A DNA stretch of 64,000 bases, taken from assembly GCA_038525525.1 (NCBI GenBank), contig JBCBHO010000001.1:186001-250000 (forward strand), in the 5' to 3' direction. Under the pieces are notes generated by a model. That model saw nothing but the letters and a program-made list of their open reading frames with translations, had not been told where the DNA came from and did not search any database. The translations under genes were made by a program, and so were the position numbers. The DNA comes from Shimia_B sp038525525 (GTDB lineage Bacteria > Pseudomonadota > Alphaproteobacteria > Rhodobacterales > Rhodobacteraceae). Each line of letters opens with the position of its first letter. Position 1 is the first letter of the stretch. Below, in pieces: positions 8,477-15,975 of this stretch.

Positions 8477-8851
8477 ATGCCGCTTTACGAGCATGTATTC
8501 ATCGCGCGCCAGGATCTGTCCTCCGCGCAGGCCGAATCACTCATCGAACATTTTGGCTCCGTGCTGTCCGACAATGGCGGCACGCTCGTGGAAAACGAGT
8601 ACTGGGGCGTCAAGACGATGGCCTACAAGATCAACAAGAACCGCAAGGGCCATTACGCCTTCCTGAAGACGGACGCGCCCGCGCCCGCCGTGCAGGAAAT
8701 GGAGCGCCTCATGCGCCTCCACGATGACGTGATGCGCGTCCTCACGATCAAGGTCGACGGCCACGACGAAGGCCCGTCCATCCAGATGCAAAAGCGCGAC
8801 GAGCGCGACCGTGGTGACCGGCCCCGCCGGGACCGTGGCGACCGCGACTGA
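8477..8851 (+). CDS. rpsF: 30S ribosomal protein S6
   Basis: Ribosomal protein S6 of the small subunit platform, partner of S18. The 124-residue protein begins MPLYEHVFIARQDLS and contains the family segment WGVKTMAYKINKNRKGHYAF. The tail from about residue 107 is a low-complexity Arg/Asp run, common in alphaproteobacterial S6. The ATG at 8477 has GGAG six bases upstream; a longer in-frame reading from 8318 has no support. It is the first gene of rpsF-rpsR-rplI. Confidence 0.97.
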   Translation: MPLYEHVFIARQDLSSAQAESLIEHFGSVLSDNGGTLVENEYWGVKTMAYKINKNRKGHYAFLKTDAPAPAVQEMERLMRLHDDVMRVLTIKVDGHDEGPSIQMQKRDERDRGDRPRRDRGDRD

Positions 8852-8866
8852 TAGGAGACGAGACCC

Positions 8867-9094
8867 ATGGCAGCCAAACCATTCTTCCGCCGTCGCAAGG
8901 TGTGCCCGTTCTCCGGCGAGAACGCACCCAAGATCGACTACAAGGACACCCGCCTCCTGCAGCGCTACATCTCCGAGCGCGGCAAGATCGTGCCGAGCCG
9001 GATCACCGCCGTCTCGGCCAAGAAGCAGCGCGAACTCGCGCGCGCCATCAAGCGCGCCCGCTTCCTCGCGCTCCTGCCCTACGCCGTGAAGTAA
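8867..9094 (+). CDS. rpsR: 30S ribosomal protein S18
   Basis: Small ribosomal subunit protein that binds S6 and the central domain of 16S rRNA. The 75-residue basic protein has the conserved core DYKDTRLLQRYISERGKI followed by PSRITAVSAKKQREL. AGGAGA precedes the ATG. It lies 15 bases after rpsF and 12 before rplI. Confidence 0.98.
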   Translation: MAAKPFFRRRKVCPFSGENAPKIDYKDTRLLQRYISERGKIVPSRITAVSAKKQRELARAIKRARFLALLPYAVK

Positions 9095-9106
9095 GGGAGA
9101 CGAGAC

Positions 9107-9739
9107 ATGGATATCATTCTTCTGGAACGCGTGGCCAAGCTCGGCCAGATGGGCGAAGTCGTCTCCGTCAAGGAGGGCTATGCCCGCAACTTCCTGATCC
9201 CGCAGGGCAAGGCGCTGCGCGCCAACGAGATCAACCTCGCCCGCTTCGAGGCCGAGAAGGCGCAGCTCGAGGCCAACAACCTCGAGACGAAGAAAGAGGC
9301 CGAGAGCCTCGCAGCCAAGCTCGACGGCGAGACCTTCGTCGTCATCCGCTCGGCCTCTGACGCGGGTTCGCTCTACGGCTCCGTCACGCCCCGTGACGCG
9401 GCAGACGCCGCCACCGAGGCCGGCTTTACCGTTGACAAGAAGCAGATCGCGCTGACGGGCCCGATCAAGGAGCTCGGGCTCCATGATCTGACCGTGCAGC
9501 TGCACCCGGAAGTGGACGCCACGATCACGCTCAACGTCGCACGCTCGCAGGAAGAGGCGGAGCTTCAGGCCTCCGGCAAGTCCATTCAGGACCTCGCCGC
9601 CGAGGAAGAGGCAGAAGCCGAATTCGAGATCGCCGAGCTCTTCGAGGATATCGGCGCAGCGACGTCCGACGATGAGGAACTCGCCACGCAAGTGGAGGAG
9701 GCTCCGGCCGAGGACGAAAGCGCGGACGACATGGACTAG
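9107..9739 (+). CDS. rplI: 50S ribosomal protein L9
   Basis: Large-subunit protein that binds 23S rRNA near the L1 stalk. The N-terminal rRNA-binding domain shows VAKLGQMGEVVSVKEGYARN and FLIPQGKAL; a connecting helix and the C-terminal domain (about 75-150) follow. The 210 residues exceed the usual 150 because of an acidic tail from about residue 160, rich in Glu, Asp and Ala, a feature known in Rhodobacterales L9. GGGAGA precedes the ATG. A strong terminator closes the operon. Confidence 0.97.
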   Translation: MDIILLERVAKLGQMGEVVSVKEGYARNFLIPQGKALRANEINLARFEAEKAQLEANNLETKKEAESLAAKLDGETFVVIRSASDAGSLYGSVTPRDAADAATEAGFTVDKKQIALTGPIKELGLHDLTVQLHPEVDATITLNVARSQEEAELQASGKSIQDLAAEEEAEAEFEIAELFEDIGAATSDDEELATQVEEAPAEDESADDMD

Positions 9740-9765
9740 GCCCCGGATCCAGCCGGGACGCTATG

Positions 9766-9802
9766 AAGCGCCGCGCGGGAGACCGCGCGGCGCTTTTTTT
9801 TG
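9766..9802 (+). terminator. Terminator of rpsF-rpsR-rplI operon
   Basis: AAGCGCCGCGCGG pairs with CCGCGCGGCGCTT around GAGA and is followed by eight T residues. The stretch from here to 10021 (about 220 bases) holds no gene I can support. Confidence 0.9.
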
Positions 9803-10021
9803 TGTTCCCAGCCTATGAGCCCAGCGCGGGCCGCAAAAGAGGATGCCTCCGGCGGAGGTACGGGGCACAAAGAAGCGGAGGCTGTACGCTGCTGCGTGCG
9901 GCTGCGCTGCCAGAGAGGGCGATTGTAGCAGCGCTTCTCCGCCGACGACAAACTCGCGCATTGCACGGGCGGGCGCCTTGCGGAGAGTGGCGATGCCGAG
10001 GCAACCGAGGAGCGTTGACCC

Positions 10022-10510
10022 TTGATCCGCAGTCTTCTTCTTGCGCTGGCCACCGTTCTCGTGACGGCCTGCAGCGCCCCCGCGACGGAGCCCGCGACGC
10101 CGACCGCGCCACAGGCCGGTGCCGCGCCCGCCATCCCGCTTCACCCCAACGAGACGCCGGAGCTGCGCGCCAAGATCAATTTCTGGGCCGATCACTACGC
10201 GCTGCCGCGCAGCCTCGTGCATCGTCTCGCCATCCGGGAGAGCACGCATCGCCCCTGGGCGCGCAACGGGCCCTATTGGGGCCTCTTGCAGATCCTCCCC
10301 GCCACTGCGCGCTCCATGGGCTTCGAAGGCGCGCCAAGCGACCTTCTCGACGCCGATACGAACTTGGAATTCGCGCTCAAGTACTTGCGCGGCGCGTGGC
10401 TTCTGTCCGACGGTGACGAGGCCACCGCGATCAAGTGGTATGCCCGGGGCTATTGGCACGAGGCCAAGCGGCGTGGCATGCTCGAGGAAACCGGGCTCGT
10501 CAGCAACTAA
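10022..10510 (+). CDS. SLT-domain lipoprotein (lytic transglycosylase-like)
   Basis: A 162-residue predicted lipoprotein with a lysozyme-like SLT domain that should act on peptidoglycan in the periplasm. The signal peptide ends in the lipobox VTAC, giving lipidated Cys17. The catalytic domain carries Glu73 in LAIRESTHRPWARNGPYWG, then GLLQILPATARSMG, FALKYLRGAW and the terminal WYARGYW, the usual order for SLT proteins. The start must be TTG at 10022, since no ATG lies in frame before the signal peptide; GAGGAGCG is suitably placed upstream. Its stop overlaps that of the opposing DUF1697 remnant. Confidence 0.8.
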   Translation: MIRSLLLALATVLVTACSAPATEPATPTAPQAGAAPAIPLHPNETPELRAKINFWADHYALPRSLVHRLAIRESTHRPWARNGPYWGLLQILPATARSMGFEGAPSDLLDADTNLEFALKYLRGAWLLSDGDEATAIKWYARGYWHEAKRRGMLEETGLVSN

Positions 10511-11014
10511 GGCACGGCCACCATGTCCGCGACCTTCCGGAGCGTGTTGAGACTGCGCATCGTGCCATGCGCCGCGCCGGGAATGAGAAGCTTCGAGCGC
10601 CTCATGCCCGAGGGAAAGTGGATGAAGAGCGCGCGCGCGGGCCGGGCACGACCTCTTTATCGGTCTGCCCCGCAAGGGAGTGGTCTACTGGGCAGAGCTC
10701 TCCGAACTCCTCCTTGAAGAGCATGACGCCCACGCGGTTCGGCGCCGCTTCGGGAAAGGGCATGGCTGCGAGCAGGAATTCAATCTCCAAACCGGTGCGC
10801 AGGACAACACCCACGGGCCGGCCCATATGCGCTGCGAGCGCGCGCTCAAGTGCTGCGCGCACGGGGCCTTCCCGTCGAAGACGACGTTGCCGGATTGGAT
10901 GTAGGTTCGGACGCGCGTGAACCCGAGCCCCGCACAGAGCGCGCGCAGTTCGGCCATGGGAAGCTTACCCTGCCCTGCCACGTCCAAGGCCCGGAGAAAC
11001 GCCGCATATCGCAT
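10507..11014 (-). pseudogene. DUF1697 family gene broken by two frameshifts
   Basis: Three successive minus-strand frames rebuild one DUF1697 protein (uncharacterised, about 170 residues). The first frame gives MRYAAFLRALDVAGQGKLPM through RTYIQSGNVVFDGKAP (to about 10870). The second gives RAALERALAAHMGRPVGVV to NRVGVMLFKEEFGEL. The third gives ALFIHFPSGMRRSKLLIPG and ends LNTLRKVADMVAVP at 10507. The breaks are near 10865 and between about 10640 and 10690. Either the gene is dead or the assembly has two small indels. It follows a GNAT gene that also carries an internal stop, so local decay is the simpler reading. Confidence 0.75.
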
Positions 11015-11060
11015 GGGCGGACGCTGCCAAGGAACGCTGCCCGCTCCAAGGCGGGGCGTC

Positions 11061-11522
11061 CTAGAGGGGCTTGATCATCAGGAGGCAGGGCGTCTCCGCC
11101 CCCCAGAGCGTATCGAGGCGCTCGTAGGGCACAAAGCCCATGGCTCGGTAAAAGGTACGCGTCCGGGCATAGTGCGGATCGGGATTGGTCTCGCCCAGGG
11201 TCTTCACACCGAGAAAGGCGCAGCCCTCCGCCCGGCCCCGCGCCTCCGCTGCGCGCAAGAGCGCCCGGCCCACGCCGCGCCTGTGATGGGACGCGCGAAC
11301 GCCCAGGACATGGATCTCGCACTGCGTCCCGTAGTGGAGCTTCAACGTGAGCATACCGAGCGTCTCACCAGCCGCGCGCGCGGCAAGCATGGTGGCCTCA
11401 GGGCTGTCCGCGAAGGCTGCGTAGCGGTCCACTGCCCCGGGATTGCCGAATCACTCCGGCAGGCCGAGAGGCACGTCAAGGCAAAGCGCTCCGCATCCCT
11501 CGTGTACCTCTTCGACGATCAT
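11061..11522 (-). pseudogene. GNAT acetyltransferase with in-frame TGA
   Basis: From an ATG at 11522 the frame reads MIVEEVHEGCGALCLDVPLG up to LPE, meets TGA at codon 24 (11451-11453), and continues FGNPGAVDRYAAF into a full acetyltransferase core. In this family the position is usually Trp (LPEWFG), so TGG to TGA is likely. The rest has the acetyl-CoA loop RRGVGRALLRAAEARGRA and the C-terminal ARTRTFYRAMGFVPYERL. The whole unit is 153 residues, normal for GNAT proteins. Translation from GTG at 11432 could still make a 123-residue fragment lacking the first strands and helix. The ATG lies about 20 bases past the trigger factor terminator. Confidence 0.7.
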
Positions 11523-11540
11523 GCCGAGGAACCTGCCACG

Positions 11541-11567
11541 AAAAAGGGCCGGCCCCAAGGCCAGCCC
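11541..11567 (-). terminator. Terminator of tig
   Basis: On the minus strand GGGCTGGCC pairs with GGCCGGCCC and is followed by TTTTTC; it lies about 80 bases after the tig stop. Confidence 0.85.
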
Positions 11568-11645
11568 TCTCGGCAATGCGCCAGAAGGGACGGCGGGCGG
11601 GGCGCCTTCGCCGCCAGGCGTATAGCGTCCGTCCCGCCGGACACC

Positions 11646-12977
11646 CTATTCTTCTTCGAGAGCCTCGACAGCCTTCTGCAGGTCGTCCTTCGACACCTCT
11701 TTCTCGGTCACCGTGGCCAGCTCGAAGATGTAATCCACGACCTTGTCCTCGAAGACCGGCGCGCGCAGCTGCTGCTGCATCTGCTGGTTCTGCTGCACGA
11801 ACTCGAAGAACTGGCGCTCCTGGCCCGGGTATTGCCGCGCCGCATTCATGATGGCCTGCGTCATCTCCGCGTCAGAGACCTCGACCTCCGCTTTGCGACC
11901 GAGCTCCGCGAGAAGCAGCCCAAGCTTCACGCGCCGCTGCGCGAGGCTCTTGTGCTCATCGGTGGGCTCGACCTTGGCATGATCGTGGCCCTCGACCTCC
12001 GGGTTCTCCTCGTGCCAGAGCTGGTGCGCGATCTGGCCCGCCTCGGCATCCACGAGGGACGGCGGAAGCTCCATCTCCACGACCTTGTCGAGCTCATCGA
12101 GAAGCGCGCGCTTCTGCACCGCGCGCGCGGCGCCGGAATACTCCGCCTCCAGCCGCTCGGAGACCTGGCCCTTGAGCGCGGCCAGATCCTCGGCGCCGAA
12201 CTGCTTGGCCAGCTCGTCGTTGATCTCGGCCTTCTTCGGGGCCTTCACCGCCTTGATCGTGCAGGAGAAGACAGCCTCTTTCCCGGCGAGATGCGCGGCC
12301 TGATAATCCTCGGGGAAGGATACGGTCACGTCCTTTTCTTCGCCCGCCTTCACGCCCACGAGCTGCTCTTCGAAGCCGGGGATGAAGGAGTTCGAGCCGA
12401 GCACGAGCGGGTAATCCTCTGCCGCGCCGCCTTCGAAGGCCTCGCCATCGACCTTGCCGAGGAAGTCCATGGTGACCTGGTCACCGCCCTTGGCCTTGGA
12501 GCCCTTCTTGCGGTCCTCGAAGTTCTGCGCGTTCTCGGCGAGGCTCTCGAGCGCCTCGGTCACCGCGGCGTCATCGGCCTTGGCGACCATCTTCTCGAGC
12601 TTCAGGCCCTTCAGATCGACATCCGGCATCTCCGGTAGTGCCTCGTAGGACATGGCCACCTCGACATCGTCGCCGGGCTTCCAGTCTTCCTTCGTCATCT
12701 TGACGTCCGGCTGCATCGCCGGGCGGTCGCCGCTATCCTCGAAATGCTTCGACATCGCGCCGTCGATCGTTTCCTGCAGCGCCTCGCCAAGCACCCGGTC
12801 GCCGAACTGCTTTTTCAAGAGCGCCAGCGGGACCTTGCCCTTGCGGAAGCCCTTCATCTCGATGTCGGGCTGCGCTTCCTTGAGCTTGGCCGTGACCTGA
12901 TCGTCCAGCTCGCTCGCCGGGAGGGTGATCGTGTAGCCCCGCTTGAGGCCGTCGTTGAGAGTTTCTGTGACCTGCAT
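11646..12977 (-). CDS. tig: Trigger factor chaperone
   Basis: Ribosome-bound chaperone and peptidyl-prolyl isomerase that meets nascent chains. The 443-residue length is normal. The N-terminal ribosome-binding domain has the signature GFRKGKVPLALLKKQFG near residue 45, the FKBP-type domain follows from about 150 (GDQVTMDFLGKVDGEAF), and the rest is the helical C-terminal arm. The C-terminus ends in acidic LEEE. It is a single-gene unit with its own terminator. Confidence is high. Confidence 0.97.
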   Translation of the reverse strand: MQVTETLNDGLKRGYTITLPASELDDQVTAKLKEAQPDIEMKGFRKGKVPLALLKKQFGDRVLGEALQETIDGAMSKHFEDSGDRPAMQPDVKMTKEDWKPGDDVEVAMSYEALPEMPDVDLKGLKLEKMVAKADDAAVTEALESLAENAQNFEDRKKGSKAKGGDQVTMDFLGKVDGEAFEGGAAEDYPLVLGSNSFIPGFEEQLVGVKAGEEKDVTVSFPEDYQAAHLAGKEAVFSCTIKAVKAPKKAEINDELAKQFGAEDLAALKGQVSERLEAEYSGAARAVQKRALLDELDKVVEMELPPSLVDAEAGQIAHQLWHEENPEVEGHDHAKVEPTDEHKSLAQRRVKLGLLLAELGRKAEVEVSDAEMTQAIMNAARQYPGQERQFFEFVQQNQQMQQQLRAPVFEDKVVDYIFELATVTEKEVSKDDLQKAVEALEEE

Positions 12978-13084
12978 GTCGTCCTCGCCATTGCATTGGC
13001 GCCACGGAGGCGTCCGCGGCGGTCGTGAAAGATGGCGCCTGATATCAGCGCGACGCGCGGGGGCAAGCGGAAAGCCGGGCCGCG

Positions 13085-13909
13085 CTACCGCATGGTGCGG
13101 AGCACCGCGCGGGCAGCCTCGACCATGGGGGCATGGGTGTCAGCGAGGATCTGCACGCGGTCAAACCGGGCGGGATCGCGGGCGATTGCTGCGCGGAGCG
13201 CGTCGCCGAAGGCCATGCGCAGCTCGGTGCCGATGTTGAATTTCGAAATCGCCGTCGTCCGTGCGAGGTCCTGGCGTTGCGCCGCAGGCACGCCGGAGCC
13301 ACCATGGATGACGAGGGGCAGGTCCGTCACCGCCTCGATGGCGGCGATGCGGCCGGTGTCGAGGCCGCAGCTCTGCTCGGTCTGGAGGTGCACGTTGCCC
13401 ACAGAGATCGCCATGGCATCGACGCCCGTCTCCCGCGCGAATACCTCCGCCTCCACTGGGTCGGTTCCAGCGGAGGCCTCGCCGCCCGTATATCCCACGA
13501 AGCCGATCTCGCCCTCGCAGGACATCCCCGCGCCGTGGGCGAGCTCTACCACGCGGCGGGTGGCGGCGATGTTGTCGGCAAGCGGCAGGCGCGAGCCGTC
13601 GAACATGAGCGAGGTGAAGCCCGCGCGGAGCGCCGCTTCGCACTCCTCGAAGGTGTAGCCGTGATCGAGATGGGCCACGACCGGCACGGAGGCCGCCTCC
13701 GCCAGGTGGCGGAACATCGCGCCCAGGACCGGCAGCGGCGTATGGGCCCGGCAGGAGGGCCCCGCCTGCAGGATGACCGGCACGCCCTCCGCCTCGGCGG
13801 CGGCCACGTAGGCGCGCATATCCTCCCAGCCCAGCGTCACCATGCCCGCCACGGCGTATCCCTTGGCACGCGCCGGGGCGAGGACGTCCGAAAGGGTCAC
13901 CAGAGGCAT
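13085..13909 (-). CDS. iolJ: Class II aldolase, IolJ-type
   Basis: A 274-residue zinc-dependent class II aldolase of the fructose-bisphosphate aldolase family. Next to iolB, iolC and iolD it most likely cleaves 6-phospho-5-dehydro-2-deoxy-gluconate to DHAP and malonate semialdehyde. Metal and substrate motifs are VVAHLDHGYTFEECE, CEGEIGFVGYTGGE, VIHGGSGVP and SKFNIGTELR. The ATG at 13909 with AGGA five bases upstream is preferred. The frame stays open upstream through a tandem repeat up to 14227, which would add 106 Pro/Arg-rich residues with no place in this family. It is the last gene of the minus-strand iol group. Confidence 0.85.
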   Translation of the reverse strand: MPLVTLSDVLAPARAKGYAVAGMVTLGWEDMRAYVAAAEAEGVPVILQAGPSCRAHTPLPVLGAMFRHLAEAASVPVVAHLDHGYTFEECEAALRAGFTSLMFDGSRLPLADNIAATRRVVELAHGAGMSCEGEIGFVGYTGGEASAGTDPVEAEVFARETGVDAMAISVGNVHLQTEQSCGLDTGRIAAIEAVTDLPLVIHGGSGVPAAQRQDLARTTAISKFNIGTELRMAFGDALRAAIARDPARFDRVQILADTHAPMVEAARAVLRTMR

Positions 13910-13923
13910 GTTCAGGTCCTTCA

Positions 13924-14153
13924 CGCCCCGGACTTGATCCGGGGCCTCATGGTTTGGCTGCGGAGGTCCCGGGGCAGGCCCGGGACGGGTTTCATCGGGT
14001 CCCGCGCCCCGGACTTGATCGGGGGCCTCGCGGTTTGGCGGCGGAGGTCCCGGGGCAGGCCCGGGACGGGTTTCATCGGGTTCCGCGCCCCAAACTTGAT
14101 CCGGTGCCTCGCGGTTTGGCGGCAGAGGTCCCGGGGCGTGCCCGGGACGGGTT
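13924..14153. repeat. Three tandem 81-bp units of paired palindromes
   Basis: Units begin at 13924, 14005 and 14086 with exactly 81-base spacing. Each holds a GCCCCGGA..TCCGGGGCC palindrome, about 18 bases of GC-rich spacer, then GGTCCCGGGG..CCCGGGAC and a GGGTTTCATCGGGT linker. Since 81 is a multiple of three, both strands stay open through all units. The array fills the iolB-iolJ gap and ends at the iolB stop codon. The same paired palindromes occur singly at glnB-glnA and secD-secF. Confidence 0.9.
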
Positions 14154-14991
14154 ACTTGAACTTCGCGATCATGTCCTTGATGCCCGGAATGGTCTCGATC
14201 TGGTCGGCATGGCTTGGCTGGAAACACTGCACCAGTGGGCGCTGGGAGAGGCCGCCGAGGATCGTGAAATAGTACATCTCGTAGCCCGGCAGCACCGCGC
14301 AGGGGTGATAGCCCTTGTCGATGCAGATCGTGGAGCCATCGACGATGTGGTAGGCATCACCCGCCTCGCCATCCTCCCGCTGGAGCATCTGGAGGCCCGA
14401 GCCATGCTTCGGGCGGAAGCGGAAGTTGTAGGTTTCGTCGTGCCTTGTTTCCTCGGGCAAACGATCCGTGTCGTGCTTGTGGGAGGGAAAGCCCGACCAG
14501 CCGCCCTGCCCCACGGTATAGAGTTCGCTCACCAGCAGCCGCCCCACCCGGTCCGCCTGTTTCTGGCCCAGGATGTGCTTGATCTTGCGATGCGTCTTCG
14601 TCTCGTCGGAGCCGTATTGCACGAGGTCGAGCTCATCGGCGCGCACGGCGAAGGGCGAGAGCACCTCGTCAAACTTCGCGCCCGCCACGAAGACCTCGCA
14701 GGCGTCCCGCGCCGTGATCCGCGCGGGCAGTCCGCTCGGCACGTAGACGCCCTCGGGCTCCCCGTCCCAGACATCCGCGCCGCGCCCGCCGAGCGCCTCG
14801 GCGCTGAACTCACCCACCTCCACGTCCACCGTCCCGGTGGCAGGCACGATGCAGGTCTCGTAGCCCGGCACCTCGTATTCGAAGGCCTCGCCCACCTTGA
14901 GTTTGACGATGTTGAAGTAGTTGAGCGGCACGGTCGCGTCGTTCGCGCCGACGATAGGCACGTTGAGATTGTCGAAGGGGGGGATGTGCAT
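14152..14991 (-). CDS. iolB: 5-deoxy-glucuronate isomerase
   Basis: IolB converts 5-deoxy-glucuronate to 5-keto-2-deoxy-gluconate in myo-inositol breakdown. The 279-residue double-cupin protein shows the family stretch GQGGWSGFPSHKHDTDRLPE with metal-binding histidines, LEETRHDETYNFRF-type segments, and DKGYHPCAVLPGYEMYYF near the C-terminus. It lies 9 bases downstream of iolC and shares its transcript. The stop codon touches the tandem repeat array. Family call is secure. Confidence 0.95.
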   Translation of the reverse strand: MHIPPFDNLNVPIVGANDATVPLNYFNIVKLKVGEAFEYEVPGYETCIVPATGTVDVEVGEFSAEALGGRGADVWDGEPEGVYVPSGLPARITARDACEVFVAGAKFDEVLSPFAVRADELDLVQYGSDETKTHRKIKHILGQKQADRVGRLLVSELYTVGQGGWSGFPSHKHDTDRLPEETRHDETYNFRFRPKHGSGLQMLQREDGEAGDAYHIVDGSTICIDKGYHPCAVLPGYEMYYFTILGGLSQRPLVQCFQPSHADQIETIPGIKDMIAKFK

Positions 14992-15000
14992 GGCGGGCCT

Positions 15001-15975
15001 CTAGGCGTCGGTGGGTCCGGGATGGGCGGCGAGGAAGGCCTCGAGCGCGGCGGTGTCGGCCATGGCCGGTGCGCAGCCCGGGCGCGAGACCGTGATCGAG
15101 GCGCAGGCCGAGCCGCGCAGGATCGCGGCCTTCAGGTCGTGCCCGGCAGCGAGGGAGGTGACGAGCCCGGCCATGAAGCTGTCCCCTGCGCCGGTGGGTT
15201 TTAGGGCCTCCACGGGATAGATGCCGGTACGCAGCTCTCGCCCGCCGTGGAACGTGAGCGCGCCCTTCTCGCCCATCTTGTAGATCACGAGCGGGACCGT
15301 TGCACTGAGCTCCCGCGCCTTGGCGAGGCCCTGCGCGTAGTCTCCCGCGATAAAGCCGAATTCCTCGTCATTGCCCACGATGGCGTCGGAGGCCTCTGCG
15401 GCCCGGCTCAGGACATCGGCGGCCACCGCTGCCGATGGCCAGGAATAGGGACGATAATCGACGTCGAAGAGGATGGGCAGACCCGCCGCCTTCGCCAGCT
15501 CGAAGGCGCGGAAGGCGGCGGAGCGGGAGGGCTCAGCGGCGAAGACGGTGCCCGCCGTGATGAGCGCACCGAAGCGGGCGTAATCCACCGCCTCGACATC
15601 CTCGATGTCCATCTGAAAATCGGCGGCGCCGTTGCGGTAGAGCACGTTCCGGTGCCCCTCCACGACGCTTTCGTAGATGGCCAGCGAATTGCGATATTCC
15701 CCGCCCACCGGGCGCACGTATTCAGTGCCCACGCCATACTGCGCGAGCTGCGCCACGCAAAAGCTGCCGATACTGTCGTCGGAGACCCGCGTGACGAGGG
15801 AGGCCTGCCCGCCCAGCTTGCAGATGCCTGCGGCGATATTGGCAGACGATCCGCCCAGTGCCACGCCCATGCGGCTCGAGGCCTCCACCGTGAGCCCGGG
15901 ATCGGTAAAGATGTCCATGCCCGCGCGGCCCACAACGACGAAGTGGTTCTTCGCGATCCCCTCGAAGAGATCCAT
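15001..15975 (-). CDS. iolC: 5-dehydro-2-deoxygluconokinase
   Basis: A PfkB-family sugar kinase of 324 residues that phosphorylates 5-keto-2-deoxy-gluconate, the step before aldol cleavage. The N-terminus FVVVGRAGMDIFTDPG and GGSSANIAAGICKLGG are the substrate lid and sugar site, and the C-terminal PTGAGDSFMAGL carries the catalytic Asp. The ATG at 15975 overlaps the iolD stop by one base (ATGA), implying coupled translation. A longer reading to 16098 would overlap iolD extensively and is not supported. Confidence 0.95.
   Translation of the reverse strand: MDLFEGIAKNHFVVVGRAGMDIFTDPGLTVEASSRMGVALGGSSANIAAGICKLGGQASLVTRVSDDSIGSFCVAQLAQYGVGTEYVRPVGGEYRNSLAIYESVVEGHRNVLYRNGAADFQMDIEDVEAVDYARFGALITAGTVFAAEPSRSAAFRAFELAKAAGLPILFDVDYRPYSWPSAAVAADVLSRAAEASDAIVGNDEEFGFIAGDYAQGLAKARELSATVPLVIYKMGEKGALTFHGGRELRTGIYPVEALKPTGAGDSFMAGLVTSLAAGHDLKAAILRGSACASITVSRPGCAPAMADTAALEAFLAAHPGPTDA

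Noticed and set aside
9741..9760. CCCCGGATCCAGCCGGGACG before the rplI terminator resembles the paired-palindrome family
   Set aside because: Only one degenerate half-unit, with mismatched arms; could be a relic but cannot be distinguished from chance.
9803..10021. Possible small gene between rplI and the SLT lipoprotein
   Set aside because: Open frames on either strand lack a credible start context and have biased residue content; the long minus-strand frame also runs antisense through the SLT gene.
13910..14227. N-terminal extension of the aldolase through the repeat array
   Set aside because: The extra 106 residues are three Pro/Arg-rich repeats arising from intergenic palindromes, and the ATG at 13909 has a good ribosome site and the family's normal start.
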